A DNA stretch of 64,000 nucleotides, taken from positions 930,001-994,000 of the forward strand of contig NC_092367.1 of assembly GCF_030848805.1 (NCBI RefSeq). Direction: 5' to 3'. Origin of the DNA: Temnothorax longispinosus. Lineage: Eukaryota; Arthropoda; Insecta; Hymenoptera; Formicidae. Positions within the stretch are counted from its first letter, which is position 1, and each line of letters begins with the position of its first letter. Positions 12,901-25,022 of this stretch are shown here, in pieces. A program made the translations under genes and the position numbers. Below the pieces are notes generated by a model. The model was given only the letters and a program-made list of their open reading frames with translations, was not told where the DNA came from and ran no database searches.

Positions 12901-14585
12901 CTCGATTTGATACCCACTCGAAATTTAACCAACTAAAAGCAGAACTCACTCGTTTAACGCGTTCACATCGACGCCTCGCAATAATTAAAATCGGTGCAGC
13001 GTATAAGAACAATGTATGACTTGACAGGTGCATAGCAATTTTTTTTAACAATGGCGTTCGCAATGGCACCTCGTATTCTCCCGGTGGATCGCAAGAATCG
13101 TTATAAATTATTCAGGGATACGTGGCAGGAAAAGTAATTCGCCGTATCAACTCGCGATTAATTAGCATCTTGATACTATTTAGCGTCGCCGTGGGGCGAT
13201 GAATATTCATCGGGTAACCGGGGCAAAAACAGCGGCGCGTTTGACTATTCCCCGGAATCAACCTGGAGTATTTAAATCCCATTAAATCGTCGCGCGTCAC
13301 TGCGCGTAACGCAAAGCAGTCAGGTAAGTTATTTACGAGGAAACTCGCCGCGCACAATCGCCCGCGATTTTAGTGCGCGCCGTTAATTCGCGTCCATAAT
13401 ATCGCGCGGTTAAAATTTCTCTGTAACGTGCACGAGGTAGGGATCGTCTTTGCGAGACGGGCGTATATTCCATTTAAGGAAACGACAATCCTCCCTAACG
13501 ATCTTACGCTGAAACCTTGTTAGCAAAATCCCGCGATTCCCGGGATCGCGTGTCCATTGACGGTAGTAGAGTTTCTCGTAGAGAACGCGCTCCAAAATTA
13601 ATATTTTTATCTCTCTCCCGCCAAAGTCTCTCTCGATACATATATCCCGTCAGAGCGGCACGATAATAATTCACAGCCAACGAAAACAGTGAATTCTTCT
13701 TTGCACGAGGCGTGTGCGTGTTTAACAGTCGCACTCGGCCGGAGTCGAGCCGAGCCGAGCGGACACTTTAACGATTTTCGCTCGGCACGCAACGAGTGTA
13801 ATTCAACGTCCGAATCTAGCTAAACGTCGGCCTTTATTATGCAGATTGCAGCCAAATGAAATTACTAGTCGTGCGCCGCGCGGGGAAACGAGCGGTGTTT
13901 AAACGGCAGTGATCAATAGTGACGTTGCGAGTTACGTGAAAAGGTACGCTTTTGGAAAAAAAAAATAACCCAGCTGTAAAACTAGTTAGAGAAATATTGA
14001 TCGGAAGAGCTGAAATGCAAAGGGCGAATCGTGAATCGTAATAATGACGTGCGGAAGGAAAACGGCTTGAATCTTCCAAATTGTATTCAAAGGCATCAGC
14101 CACGGACCGCGACGTCTGAATGGCTCGGAACTTGATCTCGCTCATAGTCAGCGAACCGCGAGCTGATCCGCTGACCTACCCTATCCAACCGGGCGTCGGG
14201 TTATATTGGTTTTCACGGCGAGAAATGCGCGAAGGAAAGTAAATGCCCTCCCCTTCCTTCTTTCCTTCCTTCCTTCCGAAATCCCTTTTCCTCTCCCTAT
14301 ACGAAGCCCCGTGTAACCGGCCCTCCCAGCACCATCGCGGTTATTGCTCGGCATCCCTCCCGTAAAAATCCTGACCCGGCCCCGGCGTAGGCGGAAGCGA
14401 GACGAGACAAGCAAAACGGTTAAGTGCACTTCCCTCCGGCACGTTCGATTCAATTGCATCTGCGGGTTGCTGGCCGACTCAATAGAGAGGCTTCTCTATG
14501 TTCCCTTCCCACCGTTTCGCCCCGTCCGTCTCCCAAAGTCCATTCAGGATCCATCTTTCCCTCCTCTAGTTCACCTTTCCGCTAC

Positions 14586-14613
14586 ATCTCTCTCTCTCTC
14601 TCTCTCTCTTTCT
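14586..14613. repeat. (TC)n microsatellite
   Basis: Uninterrupted CT dinucleotide tract followed by a short imperfect extension. Confidence 0.9.
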
Positions 14614-16598
14614 CTCCGGCCGCTTCGGGCCCCTTGTACCGAAAAGAAAAGCGATCACCGCGGTGAGAATACGGGGTAACCGCCAGCTCTGACTTGCCGG
14701 CTTTCCCAACTTTTCGCCCGTTCGCGTAAATCGCGGTTTTAACGTGCCCGTGGCGCCGTTACTTTTCGAGTGTCTCGTCTCTTCGCGAGCCAAGTTGCAG
14801 AGATGCAGTCTGAAATACGGTTCTTTACTTGACATGCATCGCAAAGTTCTAATCGCTTTGCATTTATACTGAGAATAATATATGTGGAAAGTCTGACTTT
14901 TTTGGAGATCATTTTATCCTGCGCTTGTGACGTATGTTACGAAATGTTACAAAAAACGATACTCGAAGGTGTTTAAATTGTCACGGGAACTCGGCTCTCC
15001 TCTCGTACTATCGTTTCCTAACAATTTCAATCAATCGCCCCGGCCCGGCCTCTCGTGAGGGGGCATTTCCTTCGACGGCCTCCCGGATTTTCGAGCATCG
15101 CGCGTCAAAGGATCGCATCGCCGCGAGATCGCCCGATCACAGACAATGACGTTCGCCAACGCTCGCTTTATTGGGAATCTTCGGAATGCGGCGTCCCCGG
15201 GTGGGCTCTCTCGCAGGCTCCCGGAAAACCGCGGAAATTTCAATCGTTTCCGGATCCTTGCCTTCCTCTCGCTGTTGTTTGCCCACATAGTTGCGCGCGT
15301 TCCTTCGCCCCGTTCTATCGCGCAATGTATAAACCCCAGGGGCCGCGGGTTAAAGGGCGCGCAGCGGCGCGGGCGCGCGCGTGCAAGAGGGCGCGAATCG
15401 GTATGCCGCGCCGTTTCCATCTGCAGTTTTGCGGTCGGCGAGGTGGCGATGCAGTTGCAGCTGCGGCCGGTCGTGCGGCTCATCGGTCGGCGACGCGTTT
15501 TGCGGCAGGGCCGGTCGTTATGCCGTAATGCGAATCGTCGCCGAAACAACCCTCCCCCCACCGACAAATACCTCGGGGTTTATGATACCACCGCAAATAT
15601 TGGCCCATTGCCTTTTCATAAATACATCACGATAACGACACGCGTTCGGAATATTATAGTTGACAGGATTCGCACATCGGGTCTTCAAAACCGACAGATC
15701 GGCTAAAAACGAGAAAAATATCGTAAAATATTATGAAATTATACATAAGCGTACGAGTTATCGAAAATAGATTTCTCGTTTATCAAATCCAGAGTGAATT
15801 TGCATGCGGCTTCACATTGAAAAGTGTGAAACTAAAAAGAAAGTATTAATATACAGCGATATAAATTGCATGCGGTTGGCACAAAACTGCGTGCTGTGTG
15901 CTGTAATACGTTTCTCCTTAAAATGTCGGTAATAAAAAAAATAGTTCTTTATTTATTATGCGCGGTAGACAAAGTAGAGATGTATATAGCTGCAACTGAA
16001 TTGGGAGAGGAGGGTATAGTCCATGGGCTAACCACGCGTTTTACGCCAGTTATACCACAGCGCAAATCGGCCTAGTAAGTGCTTTGAATTTACGGTGCAA
16101 TAGTGTACTATGAATGGATCAGTCTGACAACCGCGCTGAAAGCGAATGGAAATCCATCGCGGAAATAAAAGTTTATTGATATGCTGCTTCTATTCTGCAT
16201 ATGGGCTTCTATTTGTTTAGATCATCCTACTATCCGCATGTACAATATTATTATATTGCAATATGGATTAAAGTTTATCACGAAAGGTTAATCCTTGTTA
16301 GAGAATCTTAATATTAAGGCTTTAATTCTCAATAATTCGGATGAAAAACTATCCTTGATATCTTAGAAAATCTTAGATGACAATTTGTACTAATGGGATT
16401 CACATATCGGTCAAATTTTACTTTACTGAAAATTTTATAATTATATCATAGATAATTACCTGTTAAAGATTTTTTACCTTGTTTTATAATAATAATAATT
16501 ATTATTATTTATTTTGGATATATTTTATGTTGTATAGCATATATATAAATTTTTTAATTATACTAGACGTTTATTATATGTCCAAAAGTATTTATTCC

Positions 16599-16828
16599 AA
16601 GATGCAATGCAAGGTCCCGGACGAATCAGTGCGTTTCCCGGGACCCCCTCTCCAACGCGAAAAACGCGCCGCGAAGGACACCTGCGGGGTTTTAGTCGGT
16701 AAGAATCCGACACTCTCCTCGCCTCGCTCCCGGAGGCGGGATGGTCTTCCCCCTCTCACAGCGAGGGGGCTACCGGTCCAGTACTGGCCGGTAGATTTCC
16801 CCGCGTAAAAAAAAAGATGCAATGCAAG
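16599..16828 (+). mobile_element. 5'-truncated non-LTR retroposon with poly-A and 15 bp target duplication
   Basis: A 200-base GC-rich insert at 16614-16813 sits in AT-rich DNA. It ends in an A run and is flanked by a perfect 15-base direct repeat, AAGATGCAATGCAAG, at 16599-16613 and 16814-16828. The last bases of the A run overlap the right copy. This is the signature of target-primed reverse transcription. The internal segment with a GGGGTTTTAGTCGGTAAGA motif at about 16686-16706 resembles, from memory, the 3' ends of R1-clade arthropod LINEs. The family is therefore a guess, while the retroposition is well supported. It would be a dead copy, as no reverse transcriptase sequence remains. 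Confidence 0.88.
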
Positions 16829-19800
16829 AGAGCAGTGTTTAAAATAAATTCGTTGTATGGCCATGTACAATATGTTTGAGCGATTTTCTAATCTGTAGGC
16901 AACAAAATTGTAGAGCGGTGTGTTTAGCTGTTAGATGTAGGATCGATAATCGAGCAAAAAAGCAATTTGTTTGCATTGCTACGACCAGCAAGGCGACGCG
17001 GCGGAGTTTTGTGACCGCAGTAGTATAAACCGACGATTTGCTCCGACAAATACTTTGGTGTTTGCTGTCCCCGCAAATTGTATTCGCAACTATTCGTGAA
17101 TGCATAATTATTGCTTGCATATATACGCAGAACTTTCCGCGACCGTTACGTATGTTTTTTTTCTTTTTTCGCGAAACGCTTTGATGCATATGCACAAATT
17201 CGGCATGCACCGTTGTATCTGCAAAAATTCGCAATCACAATACGAAATTCATCATATTCAGTCCATTAAAAAATCGGGAATTAGTTGAAATTATTATTAT
17301 TATTTGAAAATAAATAATACGATTTAATTTATGAGCTTACAAACAAGCTGTCAATGATTTTACGGATGCGTTTTATTGATTTAACAATTAAGGATTAAAT
17401 GCACGATTGAACAGGTATTTAGTTAATAGGATTTTATTTATAGATTTTTCGTCAACGATATAAAGACGTAGTTACATGTGATTTATTATAAATAAATAAA
17501 ATATTACTGTTAAATTATTACCATTTATACTTCCCTGATATAACGAAGGCGAACAAATTGAGAATTATCCTTTCTCAGAAATTTTAAAGATATTTATTGT
17601 GTTAGTATTAAATCCGCGATAATAAAATTGAATTAATAATCGCTTTCACGTAAAGCCTATCATGTATCGGCAAGAAAATGCCAATCTCTCAGCGATGGGT
17701 AATAACGAAATGTACTTATCCGGATAAGTTAAAATATATTAGAGCTGAAATTCTCTACTTAAATGCTATACACTCCCCTTTCTTCCACAGGAAGATATTA
17801 CAAAAATAGATCCGACCGCGTCGCATAGCGAATGGTTAAGACCATTCCGCGCGATAATAAAGGCGAGCGCGCGCGTATTTCGCCGGAGTGATATGAAATT
17901 CCGCGTTGCGATGCCGCGCTCGGCGTATGCGAGACGCCCACATCACGCGACGTACGTACATATGTGTATATACACGTACGTGTGGAAACAGGGCACACTT
18001 TTATTTCCTTGGTTTCCTCTGCCGCCCCCCTTCCCCCCGCCCTCCCCATGCACCGCCATCGCCCGCTTTACGCGAAAATCACACGAACTCGTCGAAAGCT
18101 CTCTCTTTCCTTCTCTCTCTTTCTCTCTCTTTTCATCTTTCTGCCGTTTCTCTCGTTCTCCGCAAGTAAAACTGGTGCACTGTCGTGCGGTTAAAGACTC
18201 GAGGACTCTTCTCGCGATACGTTGCGTTTCCGCGACCGAAAAACTGATGGTCGTCGCGTGTACCAGGCGCTTTCATGCCACCGCCGCCGCGCCACCGGGT
18301 TCCTCCGCCCGTAGCTATGTATGTAATCTTTTGAGATTCGCGGAACTTTCCTCGTCTCGACTTGAGCCCCGAGAAAATCGCTCTTCATCGCGGAGGAAGG
18401 GACGGGGGTGTTTCACGTGTCTCCCTCCTTCTCGCATGCACATCGGAAATATTCATCCCGCGAAACGCGATGGTGAAAGGTGATCTGAAATCACAAAACG
18501 ATATTTGCTACAAATGTTGTGCCCATTGTGAAATTTTATTTATAAAGAGCGCCGTTGCAAGATTATTTATACATAAAAAAATATTTCGAATTCATTGTTA
18601 TTTCAGATTGTTTTTTCGTACACGCAATTCAGTTGTTGCAAATTTCTATGTGTAATGTAATAGGATTGACGCATATTGGTCGGAAAACGGAAACGCTTCA
18701 AATTTTAGAGTGCAATAAAATACGATTGTGCACGTGAAATTGGAAAGCAAAAACACTTTAAAGCCCAATAAAATACGATCGCCTGTGTTTAATCAAACAG
18801 ACACAAAGCATAATGTAACATCCCGAAGCACGCGATATAATAAATAAAAATAAAAAAAAATGCTTTGAAACATCATCAACCATTTCATCAAATAAGTGTT
18901 TATCAAGGTTTTTGCACGAAATGTGATACGATATTCCCATACGATACTATAGAGAATCTACTCTGTACAGAGGCGTTTGTATCGTGTTGCTAAATTAAAA
19001 CGAATTTCATGACACGACACGCTCTGCGCGCGCGTGTGCATACACTGGAATCTTTTCCATAGCTACGGAACTTTCTTGCATTTAAATATAAACTACCTCC
19101 GGTTTACATTTCTCATTTCGTAGGCGTGCAACGAAATCGCGTAGTTTCCAACTATTGTGACGACGTCTGGATAAACTTGCTCGTTAACTACAATCGAGTT
19201 AAGCGCCTCGGCATAGTACTGAGGCACGTCGATTTGACTTGCCGAGAGTTATCGACGTCTTCCCTACGTCAATTCCAGCCAACGAGCCGGGATTTGCATA
19301 GAACATGTCGCACCTTGTTTGTACGTGGTCAACAACCTTGTATTATTCCTTGATCAACTTGTTATTTGCTTTTCTGGGAGAGGGGGGACGCGCCTAGGTT
19401 TCAATTTATTTCATTACCTTTGTTACCGTTGTATCGTAAAAGAAGTTACGTGTGCATACATACATAAGTAAGAGTACATAAAAGTATTTTATGAAAACTG
19501 GTTGGTGTGTGTTGGTCTAAACAATAACGTAAGCTGTCATATTTCACGTAATACGATTCTATAAAAAGGAATTTATATCGGACGATTTTCTTTTTTCCAA
19601 TTTTGTAACGTAGCAGAAGTACTAGAAGTGTTAAAAAGAACGGCACGGCGCGTTTATCTTAAGTATTGTGTCTTTAAACGTCGCGACGAGGAAGATAGAT
19701 ATGAATGCAAAGAAAGAATCCCGCTGGTTTTTGGTAGAGGCGTTTAAAAGGGGATAAAAGACAGACGGCAGGCGCGCGGACCGCAAAGTTATACCAGGGT

Positions 19801-21551
19801 CTTTCTGAGATGGCGCGGTCTTAATGCCGATACAGGAAGCTCCATTGAGGGTATTTTGGACGTTCATTTGCATAAAGCGGATTCCTCCTCCTCCACTTTT
19901 CTATTACGTCCCTCCCCACCATCTCCGACTCCATTCCCTCGTCTCCTTGCTCGCTACCTTGCCGACGTTTGCCTCCTTCTACATCCTCTATCTGAAAGCA
20001 CTTCCACTTTCTGTTCTCTCCCCGCCCTTCTATCTCGGCTCAGCACGCGTAGGTACTCGTTGTTTCGCTTTTATACATCCTTCTGCCCCTCTTCATTGTA
20101 CCTTTCAACCGTATCCCCTTGCCACCCCTGTTCCCCTTCGCCACATACTGCTTATCTCCCCTTTGTGTTTCTCCGGAGGAGGAACTCGAATGCCTCCTCT
20201 ACGCTCGAATATCTCTTCTTAACTTAGTTCTCCAAGTTACTATTTTACTACTTTCCCCCGTTTTCTCCATGCTATTTTTCTTGTCGTTATTCAACACTTT
20301 TATTGTTTCTCGTTAACGCCTTTGTGTTCGTAACCGAGCGCACAGCGCACCTCCTGGCACTTCCCCTTTATTTTTCTGCATACGTTAGGCTTTCATGCCT
20401 CCCGTTTGCTTTTATTTTTCTCTTCCTTTTATCTTTTATCTCCTCTTTTATATATCCGCTTTCATATATCAGCAGCACCCTTTTTATTACCCGCTCATTC
20501 CTTCGCTTCTCCTTGCGCGTGCTATATATGACTTCTCTTTTATTTATCTCGCTCAGTTTATTGTCCTTTTGCTTTAAACATTGCGTATTCTCCTATCTCG
20601 TTCTCGATATTATCAGCAGCGAGTCCCCCGTTTTAGACCTATGTCACCTTCGATACTAACCCTTATTCCCTTTATGGCCCTTATTCCCCAATCCTTATAT
20701 TTCGCATCCTCTACGCATCCCTAGCAGACCCTCGAAGTTTCGTGCTCGAGAATTTCAGCGATTCTTAACCGTGCAAATGGTACCGTCGATGATTCCCCGA
20801 GGGTTCCCGCAGAAGGTTATACAAAAGTCCGGTCGAAAGCGTAGGATAACGGAAATAAGAGATATATTTCATTGCCGTTGAACGTGGGTCTGGTAAATTT
20901 TGCTGCTAGGTCGATAGATAGGAGGCGAGAGATGAAATAATGCTAGAATATCGAGGCACAAAAACGATGGTCACGTATGATCGGTTTATTTTGATAGCGG
21001 CATAAATCAGATCTCGCGAAACTCGACGAATATAAAAAAAAGTGAATACGAGATACGCGCCGCATCCGCTAACTATCGCGTCATTCTATCAGCCATTATT
21101 TAACCTTGAACCACTTAGAGCCACGGACTCTTGTAACAGAATTCCCCGAAACCGTGCCATCGATTTCCGATTGAGGTGAACGATTTACGTACATTGTGCT
21201 CGGACAGCGCACTGCAAGCAAGGATTACAGTTCACAAGATTAAGCGCCTTTTCCTGGCGGAATTCTCGGGGATCGATTATTATTTTTTCATTCGGGATCT
21301 CTTACGAGGTAGCCGGCTCAAGCGGGAGTGCAAAGGTGTCGGCTGTGGTTATTCGCAATGCTAGTTAACAATATCTACATTATGTCTACAATGTTAAGTC
21401 AACATTAAATTGCATTGTATTTGTTAATTGTTCCTACTGATAAAACTTGACTATCTCTAAAAATCACAATTTACGACATACTTGCAGACATAATTATGAA
21501 TGCTGCAGAGAGTATATTATTGTGGATTCTAAAATTTCTTCATGACTGTCA
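16829..21551. other. Non-coding stretch, partly pyrimidine-rich
   Basis: No supported gene. The region 17280-17760 is AT-rich. At about 18676-18780 a roughly 50-base unit ending CAATAAAATACGAT is present twice in tandem with divergence. The segment 19870-20720 is strongly pyrimidine-rich on this strand and is listed separately. Confidence 0.5.
19870..20720. repeat. 850 bp pyrimidine-rich low-complexity region
   Basis: The + strand is heavily biased to C and T for about 850 bases (CCTCCTCC, CTTCTC, TTTATTTTTC blocks). This keeps several overlapping frames open at once (19824-20222, 19856-20227, 20303-20659), translating as Leu/Ser/Phe/Pro-rich pseudo-hydrophobic sequence. It is not a simple tandem repeat. 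I regard the frames as compositional artefacts. Confidence 0.6.
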
Positions 21552-21555
21552 TTAA

Positions 21556-22022
21556 GGGGACTATAGGCAGTCAGATTTATCGAAAATGCAGCTTTTTTGA
21601 AAATTTATTACGAAGAAATTAATTGAAACCGAGACTTGTCCTTTAACACAATGTTTATTAGTAAACTATATATAACAAGAAAATTTTTTTAGTTGAGAAT
21701 ACATATGCATTAAAAACTTTCGCTTTTTTCCACGTTTTTTATTTTCTTCTTGTCTTGCAATGATAATTGAAATACAGAGGCGCTCTTTTTGACGAAAAAC
21801 GAAAAACGTGCTGTTTGATTTTTTTTCTCAAAGACTCGAGTTTGCACAGACTTTTTAGAGGTTTAGTCCGAAATTATACATATTGAACATGTTCAATTTT
21901 TTTCGCTGCAAACCGAAAAGAAAATAAAAAACGTACAAAAACGCGCAAAATTTTTTAGTTGACTCGGTTTCAATTCATTTCATTGTAATAAATTCCCCCA
22001 AAAAGCTTCATTTTCGACCCGT
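21556..22022. mobile_element. 467 bp TTAA-flanked MITE, degenerate
   Basis: The ends form inverted repeats of about 65 bases: TCGAAAATGCAGCTTTTTT near the left end matches the complement of sequence near 22000-22018. Both sides carry a run ending AATTGAAACCGAG or its complement. TTAA lies just outside each end (21552-21555 and 22023-22026), the target duplication typical of piggyBac-type transposons. The outermost bases of the two ends agree poorly, so the exact boundaries and the class are tentative. No transposase frame is present. Confidence 0.6.
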
Positions 22023-23114
22023 TTAATGAATGTCGCCAAATCGATTTTCCCAAAACTGATCTTGTCAATCGATAAATTACGTCACTCAGATGCTTTTTAA
22101 TGCCACCGAGTGACCTCGGCTGTCCGCTTTCGTCCCGAAATTCTAGCGCCGACGAGGATCTTCTTGCTCGGGGCGAACCTTGACGGTAATAATTAACATC
22201 CTCATCATCGGTGTAGGAGGACGTTCAAATAGATTCCGCGACGGATAGACATACCGTGGTGTGATATAGCCGAACCTGCAGCCTCGAGGCCGTGCCAAAT
22301 ATACATACGCGTACACTAAGATCATTCCTAAATGCCTCGGAGCGGATATATTCTGAACTCAAGAGGATCCCGGAGAAGTTTGTGGAACGTACCGTTGCTG
22401 TGATTACTAGCGATATATAGATTTATCAAGCGTTTGCGAAATTATGTCAGAATGCGTATACCTCCGCCTCATTAAATACTCAATGCATTCGGTAATTCGT
22501 GCCTTCGTGCGGAACCAATCTGTCGTCGTCAATCATTATAGATCGTTAGAGAAAATTACGTCTCCGTGATTGCTGTTAAAGTTATCCAAGTTAATAAGAC
22601 CGAAATAACAAAAAAAAAAGAAGAAAATTTGCGATTTCGCAATGCAACGCGAGAGAGCCGATGGCGAGAAAGTCGCAAAAATGGCTAATGACAAAGTTGG
22701 CCCGAGCCAATTTAGAAAGTTACGTTTCCCGTCAAAAGACGACAATCCGCAGAAGTTGGACAACCGTGTAAAGGAACTTTTTAAAGAGCTCGGTCGTTTG
22801 TCACGGTATATGACAAACTCTCTTCGAAAGTTAACGCGGATGATAATCAATTTAATTGTTACACGCGGGTGTGGTCCGCGCGATATAAAGTCGGTCTGTT
22901 TTTATTTCACCTTAATTGACGCTTGTTCGATTTTAGGGAAATAAAAGCATTAGCATAGGAATTTCGTGATTGATCGGACCCGTTTGGACTGTCGTCCAAA
23001 ATCGAATTGTTCAGCTCAGCGGCCTCACAATGAAATTGGCCGTGAACATTCGGCGTAACAATTTTCCAAATGCGATTCACACGGCTGAAATCATTTTTAT
23101 CATTTTAAATACAC

Positions 23115-23158
<44 letters not shown>

Positions 23159-23978
23159 AATGTTTTATGCATTACCATTTTACCAATGAATACACGATAT
23201 AATACGAAATTTCTTGCATATCGTTTATACGTTCCACATGACATTTATAATCTCAAGAGAGCTGTGCGCTTTTACATTACGAATTACTCGCAATTTCGCA
23301 TCGAATGAATTAAACGTAAGGCAGAGATCTACATATATCTATAGATGTATTACAGACATCCGTAGTACACGCACCGTGACACGTATACCTACGTACGAAG
23401 CGAACAGCAAAGATCTACAGTCGAACTTCCGAGCGCGCGTGCATAGTTGTTCCGGCCGCGCAGACGGGGAAGTTCGTGCGCGTCGTCAGTGAAATTGGCT
23501 GAAAACTTTCGGCAATTTGGCGTACGCGTACGAGTAATTCACTCGCGTGTCCGCCTCGCGCATTGACCTCGGAAAACGGGTGTGCAGTTTCGTGAAATGC
23601 AACAAAATGTCGACGTTGAAGCGCGGTTGTTCCGACGGACAGCTATACAAAACGGGAACCGAAAAATCGACCGATGCACACATCGGTTGCGCGACGCGCA
23701 CCAATACTTTCCTCGCTTCCCGTTCAACCGAGACACCGATAATGAATGAAATCACATGGGACGTATATAGTCCTGACGCGAGCCAATTAGCCGACTGTTT
23801 CGTTTTGTTTCGAAATGACAGCACGTCGGATGAAAGTAGGCGCGGTGCAACGAATTGCATTAATAGCACGAAAGCAGATCGCATTATGAGCAAGAAAGAA
23901 CTCACTTTCGTTGAATCCTCTGTCGATCCTGTCGATATTGATCTTACGTACGCTGGGTATTATTCGCTATAAGCGACG
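22023..23978. other. Non-coding stretch with two protein-like but unassigned short frames
   Basis: Frames at 22642-22944 (100 codons) and 23547-23972 (141 codons), both on the + strand, have a balanced residue mix with Asp, Glu, Lys and Asn, unlike the Arg-rich shadows elsewhere. I recognise no family for either. An (AG)n tract lies at 23119-23158. No splice sites or neighbouring exons support them, so I do not call them genes. Confidence 0.4.
23119..23158. repeat. (AG)n microsatellite
   Basis: GA dinucleotide tract of about 40 bases with one GG interruption. Confidence 0.95.
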
Positions 23979-24323
23979 TTAAGGTAGTCCTTTCGCAGCA
24001 CCTAGTCAAGTAACAGTCTGTCATGAGGTAATTGAAAACAAACATATTGCAACATCCCAATAATTATAATAATATAAAATATGATTTTACACGCACGATT
24101 TAATCGTATTTAATTATTTTTTTTTAGACCTAACCTAAATCGAGTCCAACCGCACTACTATTGTGATATTTTTTTAATTAGTAAATAATTAAATACGATT
24201 AAATCGTGCGTGTAAAATCATATTTTACATTATTATAATTATTGGGATGTTGCAATATGTTTGTTTTCAATTGCCTCATGACAGACTGTTAATTGACTAG
24301 GTGCTGCGAAAGGACTACCTTAA
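23979..24323. mobile_element. Young TTAA-flanked palindromic MITE (337 bp)
   Basis: Two arms of 137 bases, 23983-24119 and 24183-24319, are inverted copies. I count only about three mismatches, roughly 98 percent identity. They enclose a loop of about 63 bases. The ends read GGTAGTCCTTTCGCAGCACC and its complement, and TTAA stands directly outside both (23979-23982 and 24320-24323). TTAA target duplications are typical of piggyBac-type elements. The terminal bases are not the usual CCC start, so the class is inferred from the duplication alone. The high arm identity suggests recent insertion or gene conversion. No coding capacity is present. Confidence 0.88.
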
Positions 24324-24739
24324 AAAGTGACGAGGTATCTATAATTCGTAAATAAGAATAATCCCAATTTCGTGTCTCATGATTCATCAAAAATATAAAT
24401 ATTTGGACGAACGATCGATTTAATATCAATGAAAGGGATTTTTCGATCAAATTTCGCGATTCTTAGCTCGCAAGATGAAATCATTTTGTAGTCAGAATCA
24501 TTTCCAAGACCGGGAAGTATTCGGAGCGGCGCACAGATGATGAGCGCGGTTATAAAAATGTGAAAACTCGTGAAAATATTTTTCCGAAGCGGATGTAATG
24601 TCTCCGAATCGATTTCTTATGTTTACTTTTTTTTTTACTTTGTTACTTATGCTGGAATTTAAATTGTCGACATGTCTGGTGTTGAATTTTTCATGGCCTG
24701 ACCAAATATGATACGTGTTATGTAGGGGGTTTCGTGAAC

Positions 24740-24742
<3 letters not shown>

Positions 24743-24788
<46 letters not shown>

Positions 24789-24934
24789 GGGAGAGAGGGA
24801 GAGGGAGAGAGGGAGAGGGAGAGGGAGAGGGATCGAGAGAGAGAGAGAGAGAGAGATGTGGAAGAGAGAGAGAGAGAGATGAGAGAGAGAGAGGAGAGAG
24901 AAGAGAGAGAGGAGGAGAGAGAGAGAGAGAGGAG

Positions 24935-24974
<40 letters not shown>

Positions 24975-25022
24975 AGAGAGGAGGAGAGAGAAGAGAGAGG
25001 AGAGAGAGAGAGAGAGGAGAGA
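24743..25022. repeat. 280 bp (AG)n purine tract
   Basis: Almost pure GA/GAGG sequence for about 280 bases, with perfect (AG)n at 24743-24781 and interrupted GAGAGG blocks afterwards. It produces spurious Glu-Arg frames on one strand and Leu-Ser frames on the other. Long purine mirror-repeat tracts like this can form triplex DNA. Confidence 0.95.

Larger units (their letters stand above)
5379..16598. other. Non-coding stretch with no supported gene
   Basis: About 11 kb upstream of the first turtle exon found here. Frames of 60-190 codons occur on both strands, mostly Arg/Ser/Ala-rich shadows of GC-rich patches (for example 8175-8717 minus and 15146-15706 plus). None shows a domain or plausible splice partners. 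Simple repeats include TTCG at 7684-7738, a G run at about 7380-7390, AT at about 9885-9920 and TC at 14587-14612. This may be intergenic DNA or a 5' intron of turtle; the sequence cannot decide. Confidence 0.5.

Noticed and set aside
15146..15706. 186-codon frame overlapping a 178-codon frame on the other strand
   Set aside because: Both are Arg/Ala-rich and arise from GC-rich DNA lacking stops.
22642..22944. 100-codon Lys-rich frame
   Set aside because: Some protein-like character, but no family, no splice context and short enough to occur by chance.
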